From: Shinisaurus crocodilurus
Taxonomy: Eukaryota > Chordata > Lepidosauria > Squamata > Shinisauridae
Length of the DNA: 64,000 nucleotides
NCBI GenBank assembly: GCA_021292165.1
Contig: CM037879.1
Location: 39,028,339 to 39,092,338 of the forward strand
Direction: 5' to 3'
Part shown: piece after piece, positions 54,961-64,000 of the stretch
Position numbering within the stretch: the first letter of the stretch is position 1
How the letters are laid out: every line of letters begins with the position of its first letter
Position numbers and translations under genes: made by a program
The notes under the pieces: model-generated
The model's input: the letters and a program-made list of their open reading frames with translations, nothing else
Told to the model about the DNA's origin: nothing
The model's database searches: none

Positions 54961-55440
54961 GTGGGTCACCCCAATCCAGCTTTCAGAGCCTCCAAGTGTT
55001 CCTGCAGGGGCTGCGGCTTAGCCTCCGAGCCCCACACCCTGGAGGAATCCCCTGGACACTCTACAATGGCACATTATAAGGGTTGGTCTCCTGGTGGCAT
55101 AGATGTATAGCTTGGGGTGGTACATATTTTATTTAGTCCGAATCACATTTTATTATTTAAGCTGCATCTGTACTTCAAAGGGCCAAACTACACATTATAC
55201 TGGGAGATCCATGATTGAGCTACCAATTTTGAAAATGAACTGTGTGTGAGAGAGCAGGGGAGGGCTGCTACTTTGATTGGGGAAGAGATGGGCGGTGAAT
55301 GGGGCATTTAATTCTTTTCCCCCTGCACCATTTCCTCAATGTAAATCACCCCACTAAAGATACTGGAGAAAAATACAGGTGCCTATATCATGCCTATATT
55401 TTTCACCCTACAGAGAAAGTAGCAGCTTGGCAGAGATTTA

Positions 55441-55777
55441 GAGCTTTTCTACACAAGGCTGTTAATTGCTGCATCTACTTTTGCTTTCGTTGCAGTATTG
55501 AGATCCCAGCTCTACACAAAGAACTTTTCCTTTCCTCTTTTCCGCTACATGACCTCTAGGTGGTACTGTGTTATAGTGGAATAGTGCAAATACACAAGTA
55601 CTACTTCTTTTGCTTTCAGAAATAATACCCCATTTTCCCCACTCTAACCCCACCCCCAGGAAAGTCCCCTTAAAAAACAAGTGAAACTGGAGGATCACAA
55701 TGCCATCTAAAGAACCCATAAACAACAGTGAGTAAGAACTCAAGAGTGCACAATAAATTACTCCTGCAGAAAAGCTC
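55441..55777. mobile_element. 337-bp inverted-repeat element, family X, copy 1
   Basis: Ends GAGCTTTTCTACACAAGG / GCAGAAAAGCTC; 3-bp flanking duplication TTA (55438-55440 and 55778-55780). Homologous over its whole length to 63254-63596: shared AGGTGG.ACTGTG, GTGCAAATACACAAG, AGAAATAATACCCCATTT and TCTAAAGAACCCATAAACAA. No coding capacity. Confidence 0.8.
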
Positions 55778-55874
55778 TTAGACCAGAAAAATGGGGTGTG
55801 TGAAAAGGATTACGAACACCAACCCCTTGTGCTACTTGGCCGATTAAATTAGCAGCCTCCCTGTAGCTGTATTT

Positions 55875-55969
55875 CAGTTGTCCCCAACCTGTTGTCCTCC
55901 AGATGCTGACTGGGGATGATGGGAGTTGTAACCCAATGCATCTGGAGGGCACCAGGTTGGGGAAGGCTG
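55875..55969. mobile_element. Short palindromic hAT element
   Basis: Starts CAGTTGTCCCCAACCTG, ends CCAGGTTGGGGAAGGCTG; perfect 8-bp duplication CTGTATTT (55867-55874 and 55970-55977). The middle is deleted relative to its relatives. Confidence 0.88.
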
Positions 55970-55977
55970 CTGTATTT

Positions 55978-57223
55978 AGTTAATAAAAACTAAACAAACT
56001 ACACTAAAACTAAACTAAACTAAACAAAAAAACCCCTGGAGGATCAATCATGGATTGCCGAGCATGAGATGTAGTTTGCTCTAACTGAGTACAGACGTAT
56101 GAAGCAGGAACTAGCTTCATCGTGTTTCAGTGCATTCAGTTTGCCCTGTGTCCGTATCCAAGAAACCCGTCAGTAACAGCGTATGTGCAAATAAACAGTA
56201 GACTTCAATTATCTGTTGCTAATTATCACTCAAATTTGATTTGCACACACTTCAAAGGGGCCCATATCTTTCCATTTAGTTATTTGTTTCAGTCTGATGG
56301 GCCTTTAATTCAAACCAAACGTGGGTCTGTTGCCAGCCAACAAGGAAAGGAATGTGTTTATCCACAATCGTATCTCTTTTCTTACATGTTTCTGCGGTTG
56401 GTTATTCGTGAAGTCACTGGGGAGGCAAATTTATGTCATTCTCCGAATTGGCATTGCTCCTTGGGTCAGTTGTTAAAACGGCTTAAACAACCTTCCAGAG
56501 TGGAGCTTCTTTGTTTTTTTGTTTTTTGGACAGGCACAGGGAGAAGCCCTGGACAGAAAAATGGCACAGGGGAAGGGAAACGATAGTCTCCCCCACCCTC
56601 TCTCAAAATCTAGATTTAGAAGGTTTTAAAGCCAACTGGAGGAAAAGCAGATCAGCTCCAGGTTTCTCCAGTGAGAGGATTGGAAGCGGACAAGACTAGG
56701 GGAGGGAGTGGTGGATTCCACGCAACCGGAATGTGGATTCCAGTTGAGGTGTGTCCAGGGATTTCTGAAATGATCCTTGAACCTACTGCATAGTGTTGGG
56801 TGTGTTTCAGAAATAGCACGTGAGCCGCATTTGCCCCAGCTGTTCTTGTTTACCTGCGGCAGTCCCTCTTTTCTGAAACTCCTTCTTGCCAAATCATTGT
56901 TCCTATTGTATCTCCTGGAAAGATTTGGGGGATGCCAATTTGAAGTTATTGTTTTTTTTCCACATGTGCACCGTTGCACTCACTTCCCTTCTACCACACC
57001 TCCATCTGTTGAAAGAATAAATCTTGCAGAATGGCCTGGTTCGCACATAACACGAATCCATGGTGTATTTAACCCATGGTTTCTTGCCCTATCCAGGGGT
57101 TGTCTGGCAGATGATTGAAAAAAACCCCTGTGGTTTGTTTTATCCGTCCCCAAATTGTTTGTTTCCCTCTTCCTTCTCCTTCTCCCTCTCTGTATCTGCT
57201 GCTGTTATTTTAAGGTTGTTAGG
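55978..57223. other. Intergenic DNA, no gene recognised
   Basis: AT-rich open frames of up to 154 codons (56122-56586) lack any recognisable motif or splice context. GGCCTGGTTCGCACATAACA at 57033 is a MITE edge. Confidence 0.4.
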
Positions 57224-57475
57224 GTGCGATCCTATGCATGTTTAGACAGGAAAAGTCCTACAACTCCCAGCATTCCCCAGCCAGCCAGCACGGCTAAGGC
57301 CCAATATTGCTAAGGCCCAAGTTCAAATCCCCACTCTGTCATGAAACTCGCTGGATGACTTTGGGCCTAATTTACTTTACTGGGCTGTTGTGCGGATAAG
57401 ACGTGTGTGTGACCATTTATGCTGCCTTGAGCTCTTTGGAGGAAAAGCAGTATATAAATGTAATAAAGAAGTACA
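57224..57475 (+). repeat. Half foldback element joined to a tRNA-type SINE tail
   Basis: 57224-57292 is the left arm of the TACAACTCCCAGCA family. From about 57312 the sequence reads AGTTCAAATCCCCACTCTGT, TGAAACTCGCTGGATGACTT and AGCAGTATATAAATGTAATA, the box B and tail of the SINE seen at 59371. Confidence 0.65.
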
Positions 57476-57814
57476 ACAAATGCATTGTGAGGTTAAACTT
57501 CCTTAGAAAGGAAACTGTTGTGGTCAATTTACTTACGGGTACTTACTTCAGAAGCCAGTGTAGGACAGACAATTGCAGTCACGACTAGCTTAAGCCCCAA
57601 TGATTTCAGTGGGTCTACTCCAAGCATGTCTAAGTCTGGATCCAACCCGATGAATGCAAGCATACAACAGACAAAAATGGATATTATGCACTGCTCCTTA
57701 TGGGTATATTCCTCTCACTGGGTACACACATTTGCAAGTGTCCCTATTTTCAGCTGTGGAATGTCAAGAGGGTTAATAGAGGTGAAGCCTATAACTACAG
57801 GTGAAGCCCTAACC

Positions 57815-57948
57815 CAGCCTTCCCCATCCTGGCACCCTCCAGATGATCAGGTGACAACTCCCAGGATTCCTGACCATTGGCTGTGCTGGCTGGATCTGAT
57901 GGGAGTTGAAGTCCAAAACATCTGGAGAGCACCAAGTTGGGAACACTG
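57815..57948. mobile_element. Short palindromic hAT element
   Basis: Starts CAGCCTTCCCCATCCTGG, ends CACCAAGTTGGGAACACTG; perfect 8-bp duplication CCCTAACC (57807-57814 and 57949-57956). Confidence 0.88.
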
Positions 57949-58746
57949 CCCTAACCTAATGATCTTCAGTGTCTCCCTCTTCACCAGTTTCCCTCAGCCT
58001 CTACAGTTCAGAGCAACAAAGGCAAACTGGGGGCACGACTGTGGTTCCTGATTCTCATAGGTCTTTTCTCACTAAGGACGCAAGATGCTAACTAAACCTG
58101 CTCCCAAAGGTTGAAAAGTTGGTCTTCTAAGAGGTTATTAATAAATAGGATGCCATTTCATTTGTTTATCGTTGAATATGGCAACCCTTGTGGCAGTGGG
58201 TTGGAATGCCAGGATAGGAAGCATGTGCTTCTGGAAATACATTTATTTACGTAGGTTCCCTTCTCACTCCTCCGCTTTCTTAACAATAACTCCAGGGACA
58301 GGAAATGAGGACCCTTCTTGTGGTGCACTTCAAAAATGAAGACCAACCATGTTATGCTGTGTAAATAGTAGCTCCAGCCTCTGTCTCACAACTTTCCTAA
58401 TGCTTCTAACGAAAAAAGTTTTTTGTTTTTTAAAAAAATGAAGAACAAAACTAAGTTTGACAACACTGCAGGCCACAAAATGCTTGTAGAAAATGTACTC
58501 TGCCCCGGTTTGCTGGAAAGAGGAGATGGCAGACCACTAAAATGTTGGCTAACCTCAAACAAATCATTTGCGAAATGCAGAATGTTCATAATGAACCCAG
58601 TCTTTTCACATCAGACTATTATCCAATAACCTGCATACTGTATAATTTATGGCCATGAAATTCATACATACAATTCCTAAGGAATGTTTCTGCCATTTTG
58701 TAATGTTTCTGAAGTCTTAACTATTATTTATGAATACACACTAACC

Positions 58747-58861
58747 TAGCCTTTCCCAACCTGGTGCTCTCCAGATGTGGTGGACTGCAACTTCCATCAT
58801 TCCCAGCATGGTGGGAGTTGTAGTCCAACACATCTGTAGAGCACCAGGTTAGGGAAGGCTG
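58747..58861. mobile_element. Short palindromic hAT element
   Basis: AGCCTTTCCCAACCTGGTGC and ACCAGGTTAGGGAAGGCTG arms with TGGGAGTTGTAGTCCAACAC; flanks CACTAACC/GATTAGAC are only weakly alike. Confidence 0.78.
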
Positions 58862-58933
58862 GATTAGACATATCCATGGAGGGGAGGGCTTCTCAATGAC
58901 TGTTAGACATGATAGTTAAATAGGAATGCCAAT

Positions 58934-59119
58934 TCAGGGGCAGTACGCCTGTGGCTCATGCTGGCTCAGCTTGTCCGAGCGTGGAAAGCTAAGCAGGGTC
59001 AGGCCTGGTTGTTACTTGGATGGGAGACCCCTCCTCTAGTTTCCTGCATTGAGCAGGGGGTTGGACTCGATGGCCTTGTAGGCCCCTTCCAACTCTATGA
59101 TCCTATGATATCCTATGAA
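58934..59119 (+). mobile_element. 5S-rRNA-derived SINE head fused to a CR1 3' tail
   Basis: 58984-59029 carries the 5S internal promoter region (AAAGCTAAGCAGGGTC, CTGGTTGTTACTTGGATGGG, AGACC). From 59032 it becomes the CR1 3' end (TTGAGCAGGGGGTTGGACTC, CCTTCCAACTCTATGATCC) with TATGAT tail repeats. The + orientation is continuous. The 5S part is too short and altered to be an rRNA gene. Confidence 0.75.
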
Positions 59120-59370
59120 TAGTCATTGGGGGGACATTGCCTTCATGTCCTACTTACACGCTTCTGAATTATCTGCCTGGACATGGTGGGAAGAAGGAAT
59201 CTGGACTAGATGGGACTTTGGTCTGAATCCAGCAGGGCTCTCCTTATGCTCTTACTGGGGTTCACCTCAGTCAAGTTCTTTGCCTGCTTGGAGATGTCTA
59301 GTAGACCACTTGATGCAAGGTATGCGTTTATCATTTGCACTTGTGTTGATGGCTACATCAACTGCTAAAG

Positions 59371-59715
59371 AGCCAGTGTGGTGTAGTGGTTAAATTGGTA
59401 ACAATAGAATGTGAGGGTTTGGAGGGGGATTTTTCAGACCTGCCCACTTTTGGAAGTGGGATGCAGCCCCGAGAGCTTCTCCGAAATGGAATCTGGCCCT
59501 CAGGTCAGAAGAGGTTTCCCCACCCTTGGGTTACAGTTGTGGGCTAAGACGGAGGAGACCCAGGTTCAAATCCCCTCTTCACCATGAAACTCACCTTGGG
59601 CCACTAGTCACTCTCTCAGCCTGACCTACCTGATGGGGTTGCTTTGAGAATAAAATAGGTGGGTGAGAACCATATATGCTGCCTTCCACTCCTTGGAGGA
59701 ACAAATATAACAAAA
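59371..59715 (+). mobile_element. tRNA-derived SINE interrupted by a hAT fragment
   Basis: The head AGCCAGTGTGGTGTAGTGGT, box B GGTTCAAATCC (59563-59573) and tail CACTCTCTCAGCCTGACCTA are in order. 59405-59528 is foreign, ends GGTTTCCCCACCCTTG and is flanked by GGTAACAA/GGTTACAG. Confidence 0.72.
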
Positions 59716-60003
59716 TACATAAAATGGCGGAGGAAACTGGGTTTGGCCATCTCAGTTCTTGGTGTTCCTCCCCCTTGATCGCCACTTAGCAATGGCGGAG
59801 GTGGTGGTGGTGAAGGAGAGTGGCAACTTCTGCTTCTGCAGCTACTGTGGCGTTGTCTGCCTTAAGGTATAGGCACTTTCTCTGGGTTGCAAGCTGGCAG
59901 TCCTAGCAGGATATCAGCACGGAATGAGGAAAAATGACAGCTGCTACAGGCTGAAAATGGTTTTGAAAATTCGCTCTGAGGCCTCAAGGTAAGGGCAGGC
60001 AGT

Positions 60004-60187
60004 TAAGAACATGAGAAGAGCCATGCTGGATCAGGCCAAGGGTCCATCTAGTCCAGCATTCTGTTCACACATGAGGTCAACCATCTGCCCACGGGATCCC
60101 ACAAGCAGGATATGAGTGCAACAGTACCTTCTCACCCGTGTTCCCCACCAACTGGAGTACATAGGCATACTGCCTATGATACTGGAA
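60004..60187 (-). mobile_element. CR1-type LINE fragment
   Basis: TAAGAACATGAGAAGAGCCA, AGGGTCCATCTAGTCCAGCA and CATACTGCCTATGATACTGG. Confidence 0.75.
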
Positions 60188-60830
60188 TTAATGGTATCCG
60201 GACATCTGCAATTAACAAGACCCCTTTCTCTGTTGGGTGGAGGAGCTAACCATGCCTTTGGCACCTTGCGGCTGGATTGATGTAATGGCCTGCACAAGAA
60301 GCTAGGTGTCGAAACCCTTAAGAAATCAGATCTGGTGCAAAAGGAAGCCTCCTGCTTGTTAAATGGACTTTGCATGCAAAGAATATTTTTGCAAAAGCAC
60401 TGAGGGATCTGCTGTGACTGCCAGTAGGTTTCTGGATGGAATTCAGTGTGTTGGAGAACTTGGTTGTAATAACTTATAAAGCCCTAAAGGGCTTGAAACC
60501 CGCTTATTTGAGAAATTACCTCTCACAGTCGAAAGTGCTGCAACAGCAAAAGTGAGCTCAGTCATCCATCCCTCCTTGCCTGTACCAGCACTTAAGATCC
60601 CCCAGCTGCATACCTGAAGCCACTCACTCACTCACTGCAAAGCCCTTGCTGGGCGATCAGTTTCAGGACTGGAGCCAAGATCTGGAAACGCTTCTAGGCA
60701 TGCAGGCCTCCTGATACCTTCAGCATAGTTAGCTGCACTACAAAGTTGTATCGGTTCGATACCAGCTTAACTGTCATGGCTTCCCTCGTAGAATTTTGAG
60801 AATTGTAGTTTGCGGAGAGTGTGCTGTTGT

Positions 60831-61410
60831 GAACATAAAAACTTGAGGAGAGCCCTGCTGGATCAGACCAAGGGCCCATCTAGTCCAGCACGCTGTTCAC
60901 ATAGTGCCCAACCAGCTGCCTGTGGGAAACCCACAAGTAGGACATGAGTGCGACAGCACCCTCCCACTCGTGTTCCCAACAAATGACCTACAGAGGCATA
61001 CCACCTCTGATACTGGAGGTAATATATAGCCAACATGACTAGTAGCCATTAATAGCCTTCTCCTCCATGAATTTGTCTAACCCCCTTTAAAGCTATCCAA
61101 GTTAGTGGCCATCACTACATCTTGTGGTAGCAAATTCCAGTTTAAATATGCATTATGTGAAGAAGTACTTCCTTTTATCTGTCCTGAATCTCCCACCATT
61201 CAGCTTCATGGGGTTCTAGTGTTATGAGGGAGGGAGGAAAATGTCTCCCTATACACTTTCTTCCCACCATGCACAACTTTCTATACCTCTATTATGTCTC
61301 CTCTTACTCGCTATTTTTCTAAGCTAAACAGTCCCAGCCATTGTAACTTTTCCTCGTAGGGGAGTTGCTCCAGCCCCTTGATCATTTTAGTTGTCCTTTT
61401 CTGCAGGATT
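60831..61410 (-). mobile_element. CR1 LINE 3' region (longest copy)
   Basis: The reverse complement of a CR1 end: AGAGCCCTGCTGGATCAGAC, CATGAATTTGTCTAACCCCC, TGTGAAGAAGTACTTCCTTT, CAGTCCCAGCCATTGTAAC and CCCTTGATCATTTTAGTTGT are in the order known for reptile CR1 3' sequences. No intact ORF. Confidence 0.85.
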
Positions 61411-61477
61411 CTGAGATCCCCTAGCAGCTCCTACAGATCCGTGCTTCCCAGGATTCCATTGGGAGAGGGAAAGGCTA

Positions 61478-61535
61478 ATAAGGGTGCAATCCTATGCATG
61501 TTCAGACAGACAAAAAGGTCTACAACTCCCAGCAG
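61478..61535. repeat. Half foldback element (TACAACTCCCAGCA family)
   Basis: AAGGGTGCAATCCTATGCAT then GGTCTACAACTCCCAGCAG; the right arm is missing. Confidence 0.65.
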
Positions 61536-61717
61536 ATTGTGCCTTAAACCAGTTGAACTGTGGTGCAGAACAACCTCTCTCATACTTTTTGAATGTGTGC
61601 CACCCTTCAGAACTATCTTCTGGAGGCTCCCAATGCAGCACAAACTATCTGTTCCCCATTGGGCATGCAGAGAGCCTTGAATGCATTCATGTCCCAGGAC
61701 ATGGTCTGAAGGCACAT

Positions 61718-61868
61718 GAGGCAGCCACCTTGCTGAAGCTAAGCAGGTCTGGGTCTGGTCGGTGCTTGGAGGGGAGACCACCTGGGAACCGCATGTAGTC
61801 CCACCTTGAGTTCCATGATGGAAGAAAGGTGGGATGTAAATGTAAATAAATAAATAAATAAATAAATG
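61718..61868 (+). mobile_element. 5S-rRNA-derived SINE
   Basis: CTGAAGCTAAGCAGG, GGTCTGGTCGGTGCTTGGAG and GGGAGACCACCTGGGAACC match the 5S promoter region. The tail GAAAGGTGGGATGTAAATGT and the (AAAT)n run are LINE-derived. It corresponds to the 5S-Sauria type known in squamates and gives independent support for a squamate source. Confidence 0.82.
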
Positions 61869-61939
61869 TGAGTTCAGGGATCTGTGGATGGGGATAGTAC
61901 AGATCTCAACACTGACATTAGAACATGGGATGCTCATAT

Positions 61940-63250
61940 TATACAGGCTCCGCCCATCCTTCCATCTTGCATCCTATTATCTACTCTGATTAGAGGCAGT
62001 GCTCAAGGGTCCCGGGCAGAGAGGGGCCTTTTCCATCTCCCGCTACCTCATCCTTTTAACTGGAGAGGCCAGGGATCGAACCGGGAGCCTTCTGTATGCA
62101 AAGGAAGTGCTCTACCAGTGACCCATAGGTCATCCCCCTTAAAAAGGAGAGATAGAAGAGGCAGGGCCAGCTCCAGGTTTGAAGTGGTCCCTGGCAAAGT
62201 GCCCTCCTGTATCGGTGGGCTATGGTTTTTCCTGACGGCAGACAAAAAGGAGACTTGTGGCACCTTAAAAACTAATAGATTTATTGTGGTTTAGGGATTT
62301 TTTTTGGATTAGAGCCCATTCATTCGGACGCATGCTGAGTACGTATTTTCAGCTGGCAGAAACACACACATTCATGGGTATAGAGTGGGAGGGAGGGAAT
62401 GTCCACAGTGGGACCAAGAGGCCACAAAATGCAAGAGAGTTATCTTAGTTGCTGGGCTTGCTTCAAGCTCTGCTTATAAAACTGGAAAAGTGAGCGGACA
62501 CTGCATTTTACATCCCATTAAAAAAAAAAGACACACTGAATCGCTATTGAAGTCTACAGGCATTATAGATGTAAAGGGTTTGGCCTTTGGCTTGCCATGA
62601 AAATAATTTCTAAAGCAGAGATCCCCCGCACCCACCCCTGAATCCATAATCCCCTTGCAATCCCCAAGTAACATGATTTTTTCTCTGCTTGCTGTAAACT
62701 GGAAAACACCCGTCCTTAGTATGGCAGTAAACAACCAGGATGCATTTTGTTGCTTTAGGCAATAAGGGAGCGAGCATTTTTTAGAGATGGACCTCTTATC
62801 TGCACTTTCATAAAAGCTAACAGAGTGATGTTGAATCACAAATAAAAACGAACTCTTGGGAGTTATGTTGCAGTCCTGATGGGTGTGCACATTCGACTGA
62901 TGTTGAGGATCCTGTTGACGGGAAATGTTACACATACACAGAATTTATGATGCAGTTGGGTGTGCTTGTTAGTTATTGTTGGAGGTCAATCAAAGTGTAA
63001 TTGTAACATAGGGGAAGACAGTCCCAGCAGGGCTACCACGGTGTGTTTCCAACAGCTGCTGTTCATTATGCATTCAACTCTACCTTCTGGCTTTGAAATT
63101 AATAAGCCTTGGCCTTTTAACGAGGCCTCACCTTTGGGGGGGGGGGAAGAAGAGAGATCGGGTCAGCAGTTGACTGCCTCAGTTTGGACACTGTGCCACC
63201 AATAGTTAGATTAGCAATATAACAGTTAAACTTCCCATCACACACAATCT
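61940..63250. other. Intergenic DNA, no gene recognised
   Basis: A box-B-like GATCGAACCGGGAGCCTTCT stretch at 62074-62130 is a reverse-oriented SINE fragment. The remainder is unclassified. Confidence 0.4.
62235..62345 (-). repeat. Dispersed repeat fragment (AAGGTGCCACAAGTCTC family)
   Basis: The reverse complement reads TTTTTAAGGTGCCACAAGTC, matching 38243-38320. Confidence 0.55.
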
Positions 63251-63253
63251 ACT

Positions 63254-63596
63254 GGGCTTTTCTACACGAGGGTGTTAATCCACTGCATCTATTTTCAGTT
63301 TCATTTTAGAATTGAGATCCAAGCATGAGGAGCATTCCCTTTCTTGCTTTTCTGCTACATAACCTTTAGGTGGCACTGTGGTATAGCAGAGTAGTGCAAA
63401 TACACAAGAGGAAATCGTGCTTCTTTCGCCATCAGAAATAATACCCCATTTCCCCTGCTATAAAAAACTTGCAGAAAGTGCTACTTAGAAACAGAATGTT
63501 GTGACTGGAGGGTCACAACATTGTCTAAAGAACCCATAAACAACCGTGAGTAGGGAATGACAAGCCCACAACAAATGCCTCATGTAGAAAAAGCTC
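63254..63596. mobile_element. 343-bp inverted-repeat element, family X, copy 2
   Basis: Ends GGGCTTTTCTACACGAGG / CATGTAGAAAAAGCTC; 3-bp flanking duplication ACT (63251-63253 and 63597-63599). Same orientation as copy 1. Confidence 0.8.
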
Positions 63597-63599
63597 ACT

Positions 63600-64000
63600 A
63601 ACAACTTAGCAAAAAAGAGGAAAAACATCACCAAAAAAGAGGACAGAGGTTTACATAAAATTTGCATATGTCAATTTAGATGTATAGATGCACATCTGGG
63701 GGGAAAATACTGTAGTTTAAATAGGAGTACATCTCACTAAAGTGGGGAAGCCTGTGACCAGGTGACCTGTGTGTCTGCTCAGTCTGCTCTCCAGATATTA
63801 ACTTTTGATGGGCAACTTCATAGCCCCTGCTCTCCCTTCTTATGATCCTTGACCTTTAAACTGGACTTGGACTGGACAGCCCTTCAAAAATAGAGGATGC
63901 CTTCAAAAAGAGGACTTCCCTGTATAAAGTAGCACATATGGCTACCCTAATAGAGAGCTGTCCAGGGCTGGATCCACACCTAAGGTATATTACAGGATTG
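63600..64000. other. Intergenic DNA to window end
   Basis: No gene or clear repeat seen; the last bases (TGGATCCACACCTAAG) may start another MITE. Confidence 0.35.

Noticed and set aside
56122..56586. 154-codon open frame as a gene
   Set aside because: No recognisable motif, no promoter or splice context; length is compatible with chance in 64 kb.
58984..59029. 5S rRNA gene
   Set aside because: Only the internal promoter part matches, with substitutions, and it runs into LINE tail sequence; the 61718 copy shows the same SINE nature.

Overview
The window is vertebrate nuclear DNA, most likely from a squamate reptile (lizard). It has long introns with canonical GT/AG splice sites, CR1, L2 and L1 LINE fragments, tRNA-derived and 5S-rRNA-derived SINEs, very abundant short hAT-type and foldback DNA elements, and many (CA)n, (ATC)n and (CATC)n microsatellites. 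There are no bacterial-type operons. The species call is inferred from repeat content and from protein similarity to a known vertebrate gene.

One protein-coding gene is supported: BICRAL (GLTSCR1L), on the + strand. It encodes a subunit of the non-canonical BAF (ncBAF/GBAF) SWI/SNF chromatin-remodelling complex. A probable non-coding first exon ends at a GTGAGT donor at 8796/8797, inside a pyrimidine- and purine-rich, promoter-like stretch (about 8.5-10.9 kb). Eleven coding exons run from the ATG at 19687 to the TAA at 41971. Exon phases fit together exactly for a protein of about 1088 residues, but only if two extra single bases in the 1.7-kb exon 4 (28040/28041 and 28437/28438) are discounted. 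As written they shift the frame twice and would truncate the product near residue 286. Each duplicates its neighbouring base and the frame is otherwise open, so assembly indels are the first explanation to test. The 3' UTR probably extends a few kilobases and is itself invaded by foldback elements.

Layout: 1-8.5 kb is upstream intergenic DNA with two independent solo LTR-type elements (1039-1864 and 5107-5901), each with its own 5-bp target duplication. 8.5-19.7 kb is promoter plus intron 1, with hAT elements and an L1 nested in an L2. 19.7-42 kb is the BICRAL coding region. Its introns hold a 1.8-kb hAT element with a GC-rich interior, L2 and other non-LTR fragments, Tigger-like elements and many palindromic MITEs. 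42-45.7 kb is probable 3' UTR. 45.7-64 kb is gene-free and repeat-dense (CR1, SINEs, L1 remnants, MITEs).

No CRISPR, operon, functional tRNA/rRNA gene or intact autonomous transposon was found. The most useful observations concern the reading-frame breaks in BICRAL and the mobile-element biology: target-site duplications, nesting, a 5S-SINE/CR1 junction, and a possibly uncatalogued ~340-bp inverted-repeat family.
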